From Acinetobacter bereziniae LMG 1003 = CIP 70.12 (GTDB taxonomy: Bacteria; Pseudomonadota; Gammaproteobacteria; Pseudomonadales; Moraxellaceae), in the NCBI RefSeq assembly GCF_000368925.1, contig NZ_KB849756.1, positions 466,823 through 530,822 on the forward strand: a stretch of 64,000 nucleotides of DNA. The letters run 5' to 3'. The notes under the pieces were generated by a model, which did no database searches, was not told the origin of the DNA, and worked only from the letters and a program-made list of their open reading frames with translations. Every line of letters starts with the position of its first letter. Position 1 is the stretch's first letter. Both the position numbers and the translations under genes were made by a program. Of this stretch, positions 53,469 through 61,883 are shown piece by piece.

Positions 53469-53552
53469 GTTATTCTCAGAACTACTCATTTATTTTATAT
53501 TGTCATAAAGACCATATATTTTCAACAAGCAACTATACATTCTTTGGGTTAT

Positions 53553-53581
53553 AAAAAAGCCCGCAATAAGCGGGCTTTTTT
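53553..53581 (-). terminator. Terminator of mnmG
   Basis: AAAAAAGCCCGC (53553-53564), loop AATAA, GCGGGCTTTTTT (53570-53581). Symmetrical and strong; lies 13 bases past the mnmG stop on the minus strand. Confidence 0.92.
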
Positions 53582-53593
53582 AAGGATTCAAAC

Positions 53594-55474
53594 TTAGGCA
53601 GATTTTTTCATTTGGTTATGTTTACGAATCGTAATCATCACCAATTGAACAGCCGCAGGTGTTACCCCTGGAATACGACTCGCTTGTGCAAGCGTTTCTG
53701 GCAATACATTTTTAAGTTTCATGGTAATTTCACGAGAAAGACCTGAAACAGCATCATAGTCAAAATCAGCAGGAATTTTGGTATCCTCCAAACGCTTCAT
53801 TTGAGCAACATCTTCTTGCTGACGGTTGATATAGCCTGCATATTTCACCGCAATTTCAATTTGCTCACCCACAAATGCAGATACTTCAGAGCCTGTCAAT
53901 TCCGCAATTTGAGAGAAATTGATATTTGGACGTTTAAGCAAATCAATCGCAGAACACTCTTTGGAAAGATCTGCACCAGTCATTTCAACGAATTTTTTAC
54001 CCATCGGGTTATTTGGTGCCGCCCATAGATGTTGCAAACGACCTGTTTCTTTTTCAACTGCTTCCATTTTTTCACAATATGCAGCCCAACGCTCATCGTC
54101 AACCAAGCCCATTTCACGACCAATCGCTGTTAAACGCTGATCTGCATTGTCTTCTCGAAGCATCAAACGGTATTCTGCGCGCGAAGTAAACATACGGTAC
54201 GGTTCTTTAGTCCCTAAAGTAATCAAGTCATCAACCAAAACACCCATATATGCTTCATCACGCTTAGGTGTCCATTGCTCTTGATCCCAAGCACGACGAG
54301 CAGCATTTAAACCTGCCAATAAACCTTGCGCACCGGCTTCTTCATAGCCTGTCGTACCATTGATCTGACCAGCAAAATACAAGTTATTGATGGATTTTGT
54401 TTCTAACGAGAATTTCAACGATTGCGGATTGAAATAATCATATTCAATTGCATAGCCTGGACGAAGGATATGTGCATTTTCCATACCGCGAATTGAACGT
54501 ACCAACTCAAACTGAACATCAAATGGCAATGATGTTGAAATACCATTTGGATAAAGCTCATGGGTGTCCAAGCCTTCAGGCTCTAAGAAAACCTGATGCG
54601 AGTCTTTATCAGCAAATTTATGAATTTTGTCTTCAATAGATGGACAATAACGTGGACCAACCCCTTCAATCACACCTGTATACATCGGTGAGCGATCCAA
54701 ACCACCACGAATGATTTCATGGGTACGTTCGTTGGTATGCGTAATATAGCAATTCACCTGTTCTGGATGCATAGACACATCTCCCATGAATGACATGGTT
54801 GGAGATGGAAAATCACCCGGTTGTGGGATCATCACAGAAAAGTCAACTGAACGAGCATCAATACGTGGTGGCGTACCTGTTTTTAAACGCCCCACTGGTA
54901 AGTTTAATTCACGTAAACGCGCAGCTAAAGAAATAGAAGGAGGATCACCTGCACGACCGCCCGACGAATTATTCAATCCAACGTGAATAACCCCGCCCAA
55001 GAATGTACCTGTTGTCAACACAACTGTTTTCGCATCGAAGCGAATACCCATTTGAGTGACGACACCCTTCACCGTATCGCCTTCAACGATAAGATCATCA
55101 GCGGCTTGTTGAAAAATGTCTAAGTTGGCTTGATTTTCCAAAGTATGACGAATTGCAGCTTTATAACGAATACGGTCGGCTTGAGCACGTGTTGCACGGA
55201 CAGCAGCGCCTTTACGCGAATTCAGGATACGGAATTGGATACCACCTTTATCAGCAGCGAGAGCCATTGCTCCACCCAACGCATCGATTTCGCGAACCAG
55301 ATGAGATTTACCAATCCCGCCAATAGCAGGGTTACAGCTCATCTGCCCTAAAGTCTCAATGTTATGAGTCAAAAGCAGAGTCTGTCGACCCATACGCGCC
55401 GCAGCAAGTGCTGCTTCCGTACCTGCGTGACCGCCACCGATAACAATGACATCGTAAACTTTAGGATAATGCAT
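53594..55474 (-). CDS. mnmG: tRNA uridine-5-carboxymethylaminomethyl modification enzyme MnmG
   Basis: MnmG (GidA), with MnmE, adds the carboxymethylaminomethyl group to U34 of several tRNAs using FAD, NADH and methylene-THF. The 626-residue protein has the N-terminal FAD motif VIGGGHAGTEAALAAARMG, the catalytic-cysteine region MSCNPAIGGIGKSHLVREID (to 20), TGTFLGGVIHVG, and the C-terminal MnmE/tRNA-binding helical domain (VKYAGYINRQ). It is a single gene; mnmE is not in the window. Confidence 0.97.
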   Translation of the reverse strand: MHYPKVYDVIVIGGGHAGTEAALAAARMGRQTLLLTHNIETLGQMSCNPAIGGIGKSHLVREIDALGGAMALAADKGGIQFRILNSRKGAAVRATRAQADRIRYKAAIRHTLENQANLDIFQQAADDLIVEGDTVKGVVTQMGIRFDAKTVVLTTGTFLGGVIHVGLNNSSGGRAGDPPSISLAARLRELNLPVGRLKTGTPPRIDARSVDFSVMIPQPGDFPSPTMSFMGDVSMHPEQVNCYITHTNERTHEIIRGGLDRSPMYTGVIEGVGPRYCPSIEDKIHKFADKDSHQVFLEPEGLDTHELYPNGISTSLPFDVQFELVRSIRGMENAHILRPGYAIEYDYFNPQSLKFSLETKSINNLYFAGQINGTTGYEEAGAQGLLAGLNAARRAWDQEQWTPKRDEAYMGVLVDDLITLGTKEPYRMFTSRAEYRLMLREDNADQRLTAIGREMGLVDDERWAAYCEKMEAVEKETGRLQHLWAAPNNPMGKKFVEMTGADLSKECSAIDLLKRPNINFSQIAELTGSEVSAFVGEQIEIAVKYAGYINRQQEDVAQMKRLEDTKIPADFDYDAVSGLSREITMKLKNVLPETLAQASRIPGVTPAAVQLVMITIRKHNQMKKSA

Positions 55475-55729
55475 AGTGATAAATGAGAGATAAAAAGAAT
55501 GACAGGAAATTATAGCAAAAATTTACGCTCAGTTTTAGGCGGTTTTACAAAAATTTATCTCACAAATCACACTTATTTCCAATTAAACATTTAGATACAT
55601 AGGCAACATAAATTGACACTTCGTTTCAGTAAGTCCCTACAAATCAAATTTAACTTAGCAAAAAACCGCTATACCATGAGAATCACTCAGATAATTAAAT
55701 TTTCCATCATGAATACAAGGAATACGATT

Positions 55730-56155
55730 ATGAAAAATACATTGTCTAAGATGATGACGGCTTCATTGTTGAGTTGTATGGCAATTGGTTTTGCTCATGC
55801 TGCTGAGGAAAACACCAGTAAAGCTGAAGTGAAAAAGCAAATTCAGGTGTGTGCTAAGAAAAAGCAAGGTGATTGGGTCACTTATGCCAATAAAGGTGTA
55901 ACTTTTAATGGTACGTGTGAACCCAATGAAAATGGTAAGCTTCAATTTAGCTTCCCTGCACCACCAGCAGGCAGTAACACAACAGGTGCTGCTGCAGCGC
56001 CAGAACCTGCGATGGAAAATCGTCCTGCTGTAGAACAAGCTGCTCCTGCAAGTGCTGATGCACCTGCAACCAATGACGCTTCTCAAGCGGAACAGCCAGC
56101 GGTTGAACAACCTAGCCAAGCTGCACCAAGCGAAGACCCAATTCAAGCTCAATAA
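55730..56155 (+). CDS. Exported hypothetical protein with Ala/Pro-rich tail
   Basis: From ATG 55730 (MKNTLSKMMTASLL), with AAGG upstream, the product has 141 residues; the frame extends without support to 55613. A signal peptide ends FAHA. The mature N-terminal 60 residues contain two cysteines (VCAKKKQGDWVTYANKGVTF in part, GTCEPNENG), possibly a disulfide-bonded small domain. The rest is low-complexity Ala/Pro/Gln/Glu-rich sequence (APASADAPATNDASQ and similar). Periplasmic or cell-wall-associated location is inferred. Family not recognised. Confidence 0.65.
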   Translation: MKNTLSKMMTASLLSCMAIGFAHAAEENTSKAEVKKQIQVCAKKKQGDWVTYANKGVTFNGTCEPNENGKLQFSFPAPPAGSNTTGAAAAPEPAMENRPAVEQAAPASADAPATNDASQAEQPAVEQPSQAAPSEDPIQAQ

Positions 56156-56244
56156 TTTCCTCTAATTCAACACTTCTTCTTATCTTGATGGAGTGAGTGA
56201 TAATTTCATTCATCTATGTTGAAAAATGGATAAATGTTGAGATT

Positions 56245-56278
56245 AAAAGAGATTCCGTTTAACGGGATCTCTTTTTTA
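56245..56278 (+). terminator. Terminator of the Ala/Pro-rich protein gene
   Basis: AAAAGAGAT/ATCTCTTTT with an inner CCGTT/AACGG stem (56245-56273), ending in six T. Confidence 0.85.
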
Positions 56279-56296
56279 TATTCAGGGATCCTATAG

Positions 56297-56432
56297 TTAA
56301 ACCACCTGATTATTCATACAAGTGATTTAATTTCAATCATGTATATCCAATGAACTTTATGCTTTATACAAATTGTTAGGAGTTTTGGTGATTCATTTAT
56401 TTTTTGGGATTTAAAATTAGGGATAGTCTTTG
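56297..56432. repeat. Dispersed extragenic repeat, partial copy C
   Basis: TTAAACCACCTGATTATTCATACAAGTGATTT at 56297 (in outline) and TGATTCATTTATTTTTTGGG near 56389 match the left part of copies A (20951) and B (27301). The right part, including the hairpin and the CGCCTACGCAAAAC block, is missing. The rest of this 493-base gap, up to 56648, is AT-rich promoter-like sequence with no other feature. Confidence 0.6.
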
Positions 56433-56648
56433 AATGACCACTTGAATCCACTCCACTTATTCTAAATATAAAATATTGTATTTATTAATTTTTTAATAAA
56501 ATTTATTATTCTCCAAAAGAGTATTTTTTTTAATTATTCATCAGTCATGTTTTTTATTTTTATATTTTGATTGTTTCGATTACACTCAATTTTGAGTAAG
56601 GAATATTCACCTGTTTAAATGATTTAAAACAACAAAAAGGATGAAACT

Positions 56649-57527
56649 ATGGATTCAGGAATAATCACCATCATGCTTCCACTCGCCCTCGCCATCATTA
56701 TGATTGGTTTGGGCTTAGAGCTCACTCCGAAAGATTTCGCTCGGGTATCAAAACATCCCAAAGCGGTTTTGATTGCATTATTTTGTCAATTGGTACTTTT
56801 GGTCGGTATCGCCTTTGTCATCTGTAAAGTACTCGCCCTACCACCTTTACTCGCAGTTGGATTAATGTTACTCGCTGCATCACCAGGTGGAAGTACCGCA
56901 AATTTATTTAGCTATTTATTTAAAGGTGACATTGCACTGAATATTACCTTGACTGCAATTAATTCTGTGATCGCAGCTTTTACCCTCCCTCTGATTGTTA
57001 ACTTCTCCATTCAATACTTTATGAATGATGGACAGCAAATCAGTATGCAGTTCAGCAAAATTCTTCAGGTTTTTGCAATTATTTTAGTTCCTGTCTGTAT
57101 CGGTATGCTGATTCGACATTATGCACCTCATTTTACGGAAAAATTAAATAAACCATTGCGCATTTTCTCAGTGGTCTTCTTGATACTCATCATTATCGGA
57201 GCAATTGCTAAAGAGCGCGCACATATTCTGGAATATCTCACTCAAGTCGGTTTAGCTACAGTAATTTTCTGTATTTGTAGTTTGCTCATCGGTTATTTTG
57301 TCCCAAGATTATTAGGTATCAATAGTGCGCAAGCACGTGCTTGCGCTTTTGAAATAGGTATTCATAACAGTACCTTGGCAATGACCATCGCATTGACGGT
57401 CATGGCAAATTCAACAGTGGCAATGCCTGCTGCAGTTTATTCGATATTTATGTATATTTTTGCAGCGATATTTGGTGCATTGATTTCAAGACATGCCACG
57501 CAAGAATCTGTAATTGAACGTGCATGA
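56649..57527 (+). CDS. Bile acid:sodium symporter (BASS) family transporter
   Basis: The 292-residue inner-membrane protein has about ten hydrophobic segments. Family features are IMIGLGLELTPKDFARV in the second helix region, the LLAASPGGSTANLFSYLFKG crossover motif with sodium-site residues, and a later FEIGIHNSTLAMTIALTVM repeat (EIGIHNSTLA). BASS proteins move organic anions with sodium; in bacteria the substrates include keto-pantoate-like acids and bile acids. Single gene followed by its terminator. Substrate unknown. Confidence 0.9.
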   Translation: MDSGIITIMLPLALAIIMIGLGLELTPKDFARVSKHPKAVLIALFCQLVLLVGIAFVICKVLALPPLLAVGLMLLAASPGGSTANLFSYLFKGDIALNITLTAINSVIAAFTLPLIVNFSIQYFMNDGQQISMQFSKILQVFAIILVPVCIGMLIRHYAPHFTEKLNKPLRIFSVVFLILIIIGAIAKERAHILEYLTQVGLATVIFCICSLLIGYFVPRLLGINSAQARACAFEIGIHNSTLAMTIALTVMANSTVAMPAAVYSIFMYIFAAIFGALISRHATQESVIERA

Positions 57528-57547
57528 AAAATGATCCTATAAAACCG

Positions 57548-57578
57548 AAGTGGATGTTGATACATCCACTTTTTTTAT
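57548..57578 (+). terminator. Terminator of the BASS transporter gene
   Basis: AAGTGGATGT (57548-57557), loop TGAT, ACATCCACTT (57562-57571), then T-run. Confidence 0.92.
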
Positions 57579-57653
57579 TTTGGCTGAAGCTAGGCGCACC
57601 TTGACAGTTTCCGTTACAATATTGGCTTTAAGAAAACGATTTAGGTCTTTCCC

Positions 57654-58556
57654 GTGAAGTGGTTACAAATTCATATTACAGTTGAACAAGCTCAAGTTGA
57701 TTTTACTGAAACTTTATTAAGTTCTTTAGGTGCAGTAAGTGTGACGCTCGATGATGCTGAAAATCAAGACTTGCTTGAGCCTCTTCCAGGTGAAACACCT
57801 TTATGGAATAAAGTCATTGTTACAGGCATTTACGCTCAAGAAGACCATGAAGAAATCGATGTAGCGGCTTTAGAGACATTTATTCGCACTCAACTCCCGA
57901 CTGCCCCAATGAAAAGTGAGTTCCTCGAAGACCAAGTTTGGGAACGCTCTTGGATGGACTACTATGAACCTATTCAAATTGGTGAAAAATACTGGATCGT
58001 ACCTGAGTGGTTAGAGCCTCCTGAAGCTGATGCTGTCAATATCAAACTTGATCCGGGCTTAGCCTTTGGTACAGGCAACCATGCATCCACCTTCCTTTGC
58101 TTGCAATGGCTGGGTAAAACTGATGTTAAAGACAAAATTGTGATTGATTATGGTTGTGGCTCAGGCATTTTGGGTGTTGCAGCATTGTTATTAGGCGCAA
58201 AAAAAGTCTATGCAACTGATATTGACCCACAAGCAGTCTTAGCGACAAAACAAAATGCTGAGTTGAATGGTGTACTTGAAAATCTTTATGTCGGGCTTCC
58301 AGAAGAATTTAACGAAACGTTTAAGGCTCAACAAGCAGATGTACTGGTTGCAAATATTCTTGCTGGTCCATTGATGTCCCTTGCCGAAGAATTCTCAACT
58401 TTAATTAAATCTGAGGGCGAGTTCGCACTTGCAGGTGTAATTGAAGAGCAAGTTGCTGATGTTTCTAGTGTTTATTCTGAATTTTTTGATATAGTAGAGG
58501 TAGAGAAACGCGAAGAAAACTGGTGCAGAATTTCTGGTTCGCGTAAGAAATTTTAA
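57654..58556 (+). CDS. prmA: Ribosomal protein L11 methyltransferase
   Basis: PrmA trimethylates several amino groups of ribosomal protein L11 using SAM. The 300-residue length is normal. It has an N-terminal L11-binding domain (KWLQIHITVEQAQVDFTETL), the linker with ERSWMDYYEPIQIG, DPGLAFGTGNHAST, SAM motif VIDYGCGSGILGVAALLLGA, and catalytic-site VANILAGPLMSLAEEF. It starts with GTG. A DUF3426 gene follows after 21 bases, and fis comes next, a local arrangement resembling the prmA-dusB-fis region of other gammaproteobacteria without dusB. Confidence 0.96.
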   Translation: MKWLQIHITVEQAQVDFTETLLSSLGAVSVTLDDAENQDLLEPLPGETPLWNKVIVTGIYAQEDHEEIDVAALETFIRTQLPTAPMKSEFLEDQVWERSWMDYYEPIQIGEKYWIVPEWLEPPEADAVNIKLDPGLAFGTGNHASTFLCLQWLGKTDVKDKIVIDYGCGSGILGVAALLLGAKKVYATDIDPQAVLATKQNAELNGVLENLYVGLPEEFNETFKAQQADVLVANILAGPLMSLAEEFSTLIKSEGEFALAGVIEEQVADVSSVYSEFFDIVEVEKREENWCRISGSRKKF

Positions 58557-58577
58557 TCGATGAATATTTAACTATCT

Positions 58578-59435
58578 ATGGCTGAAAAACAAACCCGCTG
58601 CCCTAATTGTGCTTCAATTTATAAAGTGTCAGTTACACAGCTTACTGTTGCGCAAGGTATGGTTTGTTGTCCAAAATGTGGCGATAACTTTAATGCACTG
58701 GTTCATCTTCAGCCCTCTCCTTCTGATCAGCAAGCGATAAATACCCCTGAAACAGCACACAAATCGAATCAGGAGTCTTTTGATAATCGTCGGAATGAAA
58801 CCAGCGTGCTGGATATATTCAATCGTAAAGTTGAACATTCCAATATAGATCTGAGAACCTACTTAAATAATTTGAACTACTTTAATAATGAACCTGTTCA
58901 TAATATTCCCAGTTTAAATCTATCGAAGGGACTCAATCACAAAGGCGATGATCTGCTCAAACCGAAAAGTACTTTGTATTATCTGGCTTGGAGTTTCATT
59001 AATCTTTCATTGCTTAGCATTTTAATGTTCCAAATTGTTTGGTTTAACCCAAACTTGACTGACCGCTATCCTGCAATCAATACTGTTTTCACCAAAGCAT
59101 GTTCAGTTTTTCATTGTGATACTGTTGATCAACGTTACAAACATATCGTGATTAGTAATCTCAGAGTAAAGGCAATTGATTCACAACAAACTCAATTTTC
59201 AGGTCAAATCAATAATCAGTACTCTAAAAGTTTAGAGCTCCCGATAATAAAGGTCACACTCAAAGCAAATGATAAAATAGTCAAAACTTATTCAATCCCA
59301 GCTGAAGACTATCTCATCAAGAGTTTGATAGGAATTAAACGAATTCCACAAAATAGCCCATATCCTTTTAAATTTGTCATTACAGAGCCTAGAAAAAGTT
59401 TTGATGACTATCAATTAGACGTCATTCATCCATAA
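58578..59435 (+). CDS. Zinc-ribbon DUF3426 membrane protein
   Basis: The 285-residue protein has an N-terminal MJ0042-type zinc ribbon with two CxxC pairs (RCPNCASIYKV, VCCPKCGDNFNA), a disordered Gln/Ser/Asn-rich stretch, one membrane helix (about 140-158, LSLLSILMFQIVWF), and a periplasmic DUF3426 domain (HIVISNLRVKAIDSQQ). Such proteins are common in proteobacteria, and their function is unknown. It is 21 bases after prmA, so co-transcribed. Confidence 0.85.
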   Translation: MAEKQTRCPNCASIYKVSVTQLTVAQGMVCCPKCGDNFNALVHLQPSPSDQQAINTPETAHKSNQESFDNRRNETSVLDIFNRKVEHSNIDLRTYLNNLNYFNNEPVHNIPSLNLSKGLNHKGDDLLKPKSTLYYLAWSFINLSLLSILMFQIVWFNPNLTDRYPAINTVFTKACSVFHCDTVDQRYKHIVISNLRVKAIDSQQTQFSGQINNQYSKSLELPIIKVTLKANDKIVKTYSIPAEDYLIKSLIGIKRIPQNSPYPFKFVITEPRKSFDDYQLDVIHP

Positions 59436-59446
59436 AATTAAAAAAA

Positions 59447-59475
59447 ACTACAAAAAAATGAAAAAAAATGTAGTT
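59447..59475 (+). terminator. Probable terminator of prmA-DUF3426
   Basis: AAAACTACA and TGTAGTTTT at about 59446-59477, with an A-rich loop of roughly 14 bases; the T-tract follows in the right arm and TTCTT. Confidence 0.5.
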
Positions 59476-59503
59476 TTCTTGCTCATTTTTTCTGAGACAA
59501 TGC

Positions 59504-59752
59504 TATCATACGCGCCACGAAAGCTTTGTCCTGCAAACTCCTCGCAATTTTTCACAAAAACTACTGTTTTGTTATGTGCTTTATATCCAATATCGCGCAA
59601 GTAGAACATTTTTTTGTTTAAAAGAGTGTAGTAACAAATATTAATCTATTGTTACGCTTATTTTTCACTCAACTCGACGATTTGTGGCAAGCTAATTGTT
59701 CTTGTTTTAGAGCCAACCGTTTTAGGATCTAAAACGGGGCTCAGATTTTTTT
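59504..59752 (+). ncRNA. Candidate leader RNA or small RNA upstream of fis
   Basis: A gap of 374 bases separates the DUF3426 gene from fis. A possible -10 box TATCAT (59504-59509) precedes a GC-richer stretch (ACGCGCCACGAAAGC). At 59710-59742 a strong two-part stem, GAGCC/GGCTC with CCGTTTTA/TAAAACGG, ends in seven T (59746-59752). This is a complete intrinsic terminator 58 bases before the fis ATG. It could end a free-standing small RNA of about 240 bases, or act as an attenuator of fis. No known RNA family was recognised. Confidence 0.4.
59710..59752 (+). terminator. Intrinsic terminator inside the fis upstream region
   Basis: Two stacked stems: GAGCC (59710-59714) with GGCTC (59738-59742), and CCGTTTTA (59717-59724) with TAAAACGG (59730-59737), an AA bulge between the left arms, then AGA and seven T. 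Confidence 0.85.
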
Positions 59753-59809
59753 AGACCACATTTATATTGCTTTACCCAAGCAATATTTTGATTTTTCGGA
59801 TTAACTCGC

Positions 59810-60079
59810 ATGAATAGCAAATCTCCTATTTTTACTGCACAATCTGATGTCGCTCTTCGTATTCACGTAGATCGCGCAGTTCGTCACTATTTTGCACAAT
59901 TGCAAGGTGAGCAACCATCTCAAGTGTACGATATGGTGCTAGCAGAAATGGAGAAACCTCTTTTATCTGTCGTTCTAGAATATACGCGCGGGAATCAGAC
60001 ACGCGCTGCTGAAATTCTCGGACTAAACCGCGGAACTTTACGCAAAAAGTTAAAAGCTCACGGTTTAATGAGTGAATAA
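59810..60079 (+). CDS. fis: Fis-family DNA-binding protein
   Basis: The 89-residue nucleoid protein has the Fis shape: an N-terminal beta-hairpin region (about 5-25), helices A/B (AVRHYFAQLQG, VYDMVLAEMEKPLLSVVLEYTRG), and the C-terminal helix-turn-helix NQTRAAEILGLNRGTLRKKL. Fis bends DNA and regulates rRNA, recombination and replication in growing cells. It is followed by its own terminator and purH. The dusB partner usual in Enterobacteria is absent. See the upstream terminator and leader for possible control. Confidence 0.93.
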   Translation: MNSKSPIFTAQSDVALRIHVDRAVRHYFAQLQGEQPSQVYDMVLAEMEKPLLSVVLEYTRGNQTRAAEILGLNRGTLRKKLKAHGLMSE

Positions 60080-60086
60080 ATGATAA

Positions 60087-60118
60087 AATGCTCACGGCTT
60101 GCGTGGGCATTTTTTTTA
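60087..60118 (+). terminator. Terminator of fis
   Basis: AATGCTCACG (60087-60096), loop GCTTG, CGTGGGCATT (60102-60111, one G-U pair), then eight T. Confidence 0.9.
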
Positions 60119-60173
60119 CCTACGTTTTGCCTACCTGTTCAATCTCTAGACTTAAAAACTGTTGACGAAGATC

Positions 60174-61748
60174 ATGACTATTAAACGCGCTTTAATCTCT
60201 GTTTCTGATAAAACCGGGATCGTTGAATTTGCCCAGAACCTTGTTGCTCTTGGGGTAGAAATTTTATCTACTGGTGGTACATATAAGTTGCTTAAAGACA
60301 ACAATGTCGCTGTAGTTGAAGTTTCAGAGCACACTGGCTTCCCTGAAATGATGGATGGTCGCGTAAAAACATTACATCCTAAAATTCATGGTGGCATCTT
60401 GGCTCGTCGTGGACTAGACGAAGCTGTCATGGCTGAACACAATATTGATGCGATTGATCTTGTTGTTGTAAACCTTTATCCATTTGCCGCAACTGTTGCT
60501 AAACCAAATTGTTCTCTTGCTGATGCAATTGAAAATATTGATATTGGTGGTCCAACAATGGTTCGTGCTGCTGCAAAAAATCATGCATCTGTGGGCATTG
60601 TGGTAAACGCAGCCGATTATGCAACGGTGATCAATGAACTCAAGACTGAGGGTGCACTATCTTATGCAACTCGTTTTGATTTGGCAGTAAAAGCTTTTGA
60701 ACATACTGCACAATATGATGGCATGATTGCATCTTACTTAGGCGCTCGAGTAGGTAAAGAAGAAGGTCAAGCAGATAAATTTGCACGTACTTTCAATACA
60801 CAATTAAATAAAGTACAAGACCTGCGTTATGGTGAAAATCCTCACCAGTCTGCTGCTTTCTATGTTGAAGCAACTGCAACTGAAGCATCAGTTTCTACTG
60901 CAAAACAGTTACAGGGTAAAGAACTCTCTTATAACAATATCGCTGATACAGATGCAGCTTTAGAATGTGTGAAATCATTTGCTAAACCAGCTTGCGTGAT
61001 CGTAAAACATGCCAACCCTTGTGGTGTTGCTGTATCACTTGATGGGATTCAAACAGCTTATGATCTTGCTTATGCAACAGATCCAGAATCAGCTTTTGGC
61101 GGCATCATTGCATTTAACCGCGAACTTGATGTAGCAACTGCTCAAGCGATTGTCGATCGTCAGTTCGTTGAAGTGATCATTGCACCTAGCATTGCAGATG
61201 GCGTTCTTGAAGTGACTGGTGCCAAGAAAAACGTTCGTGTCTTAGTTTGTGGCGAATTGCCAAAAATTGATGAACGTGCTGCACAATATGACTATAAACG
61301 TGTTAATGGCGGTTTACTTGTTCAAGACCAAGATCTTGGCATGATCACCAAGGATGATCTTAAAGTCGTAACAAAACGTGCTCCTACTGAAGCTGAAATT
61401 GATGATTTGATCTTCGCATGGAAAGTTGCGAAATATGTTAAATCAAATGCAATTGTCTATGCTAAAGGTCGTCAAACTATCGGTGTAGGTGCAGGTCAAA
61501 TGAGCCGTGTCAACTCAGCACGTATTGCGGCTATTAAAGCTGAGCATGCTGGCTTAGTGGTTGAAGGTGCGGTAATGGCATCTGATGCATTCTTCCCATT
61601 CCGTGATGGTATTGATAATGCTGCAAAAGCAGGTATTAAATGTATTATTCAACCAGGCGGTTCTATGCGTGATGAAGAAACCATTGCAGCAGCTGATGAA
61701 GCTGGAATCGCTATGGTCTTTACAGGTATGCGTCATTTCCGTCATTAA
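60174..61748 (+). CDS. purH: Bifunctional AICAR transformylase/IMP cyclohydrolase
   Basis: PurH catalyses the last two steps of de novo IMP synthesis. The start at ATG 60174 (MTIKRALISVSDKTG) gives 524 residues; the in-frame TTG at 60162 is less likely. The N-terminal cyclohydrolase domain has SVSDKTGIVEFAQ and GGTYKLL and the TLHPKIHGGILARR motif. The C-terminal transformylase has LRYGENPHQSAAFY, the Lys-His pair in VIVKHANPCGVA, and the end MRHFRH. purD follows, so the two purine genes form an operon. Confidence 0.97.
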   Translation: MTIKRALISVSDKTGIVEFAQNLVALGVEILSTGGTYKLLKDNNVAVVEVSEHTGFPEMMDGRVKTLHPKIHGGILARRGLDEAVMAEHNIDAIDLVVVNLYPFAATVAKPNCSLADAIENIDIGGPTMVRAAAKNHASVGIVVNAADYATVINELKTEGALSYATRFDLAVKAFEHTAQYDGMIASYLGARVGKEEGQADKFARTFNTQLNKVQDLRYGENPHQSAAFYVEATATEASVSTAKQLQGKELSYNNIADTDAALECVKSFAKPACVIVKHANPCGVAVSLDGIQTAYDLAYATDPESAFGGIIAFNRELDVATAQAIVDRQFVEVIIAPSIADGVLEVTGAKKNVRVLVCGELPKIDERAAQYDYKRVNGGLLVQDQDLGMITKDDLKVVTKRAPTEAEIDDLIFAWKVAKYVKSNAIVYAKGRQTIGVGAGQMSRVNSARIAAIKAEHAGLVVEGAVMASDAFFPFRDGIDNAAKAGIKCIIQPGGSMRDEETIAAADEAGIAMVFTGMRHFRH

Positions 61749-61779
61749 TTTACGATAAATCAAATTAGAAAATTCACCC

Positions 61780-61808
61780 AAATCCTCCTTTATAAAAAGG
61801 GGGATTTG
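61780..61808 (+). repeat. Small hairpin between purH and purD
   Basis: AAATCCTCCTT (61780-61790) pairs with AAGGGGGATTT (61797-61807), one G-U pair, loop TATAAA. No T-run follows, so it is probably not a full terminator; it may stabilise or attenuate the purH-purD transcript. CCTCCTT/AAAGGGGGATT-type hairpins recur between genes in many proteobacteria. Confidence 0.5.
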
Positions 61809-61883
61809 TTACGAAATATAGGACGCTTTAAATTCCCGCCTCACCAATAAATGAGAGGAAAGAATTTAAAAAGGATACATTCA

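Noticed and set aside
57601..57625. TTGACA box upstream of prmA as a promoter
   Set aside because: A TTGACA is present at 57601, but no good -10 box lies at 16-18 bases; TACAAT at 57615 is too close.
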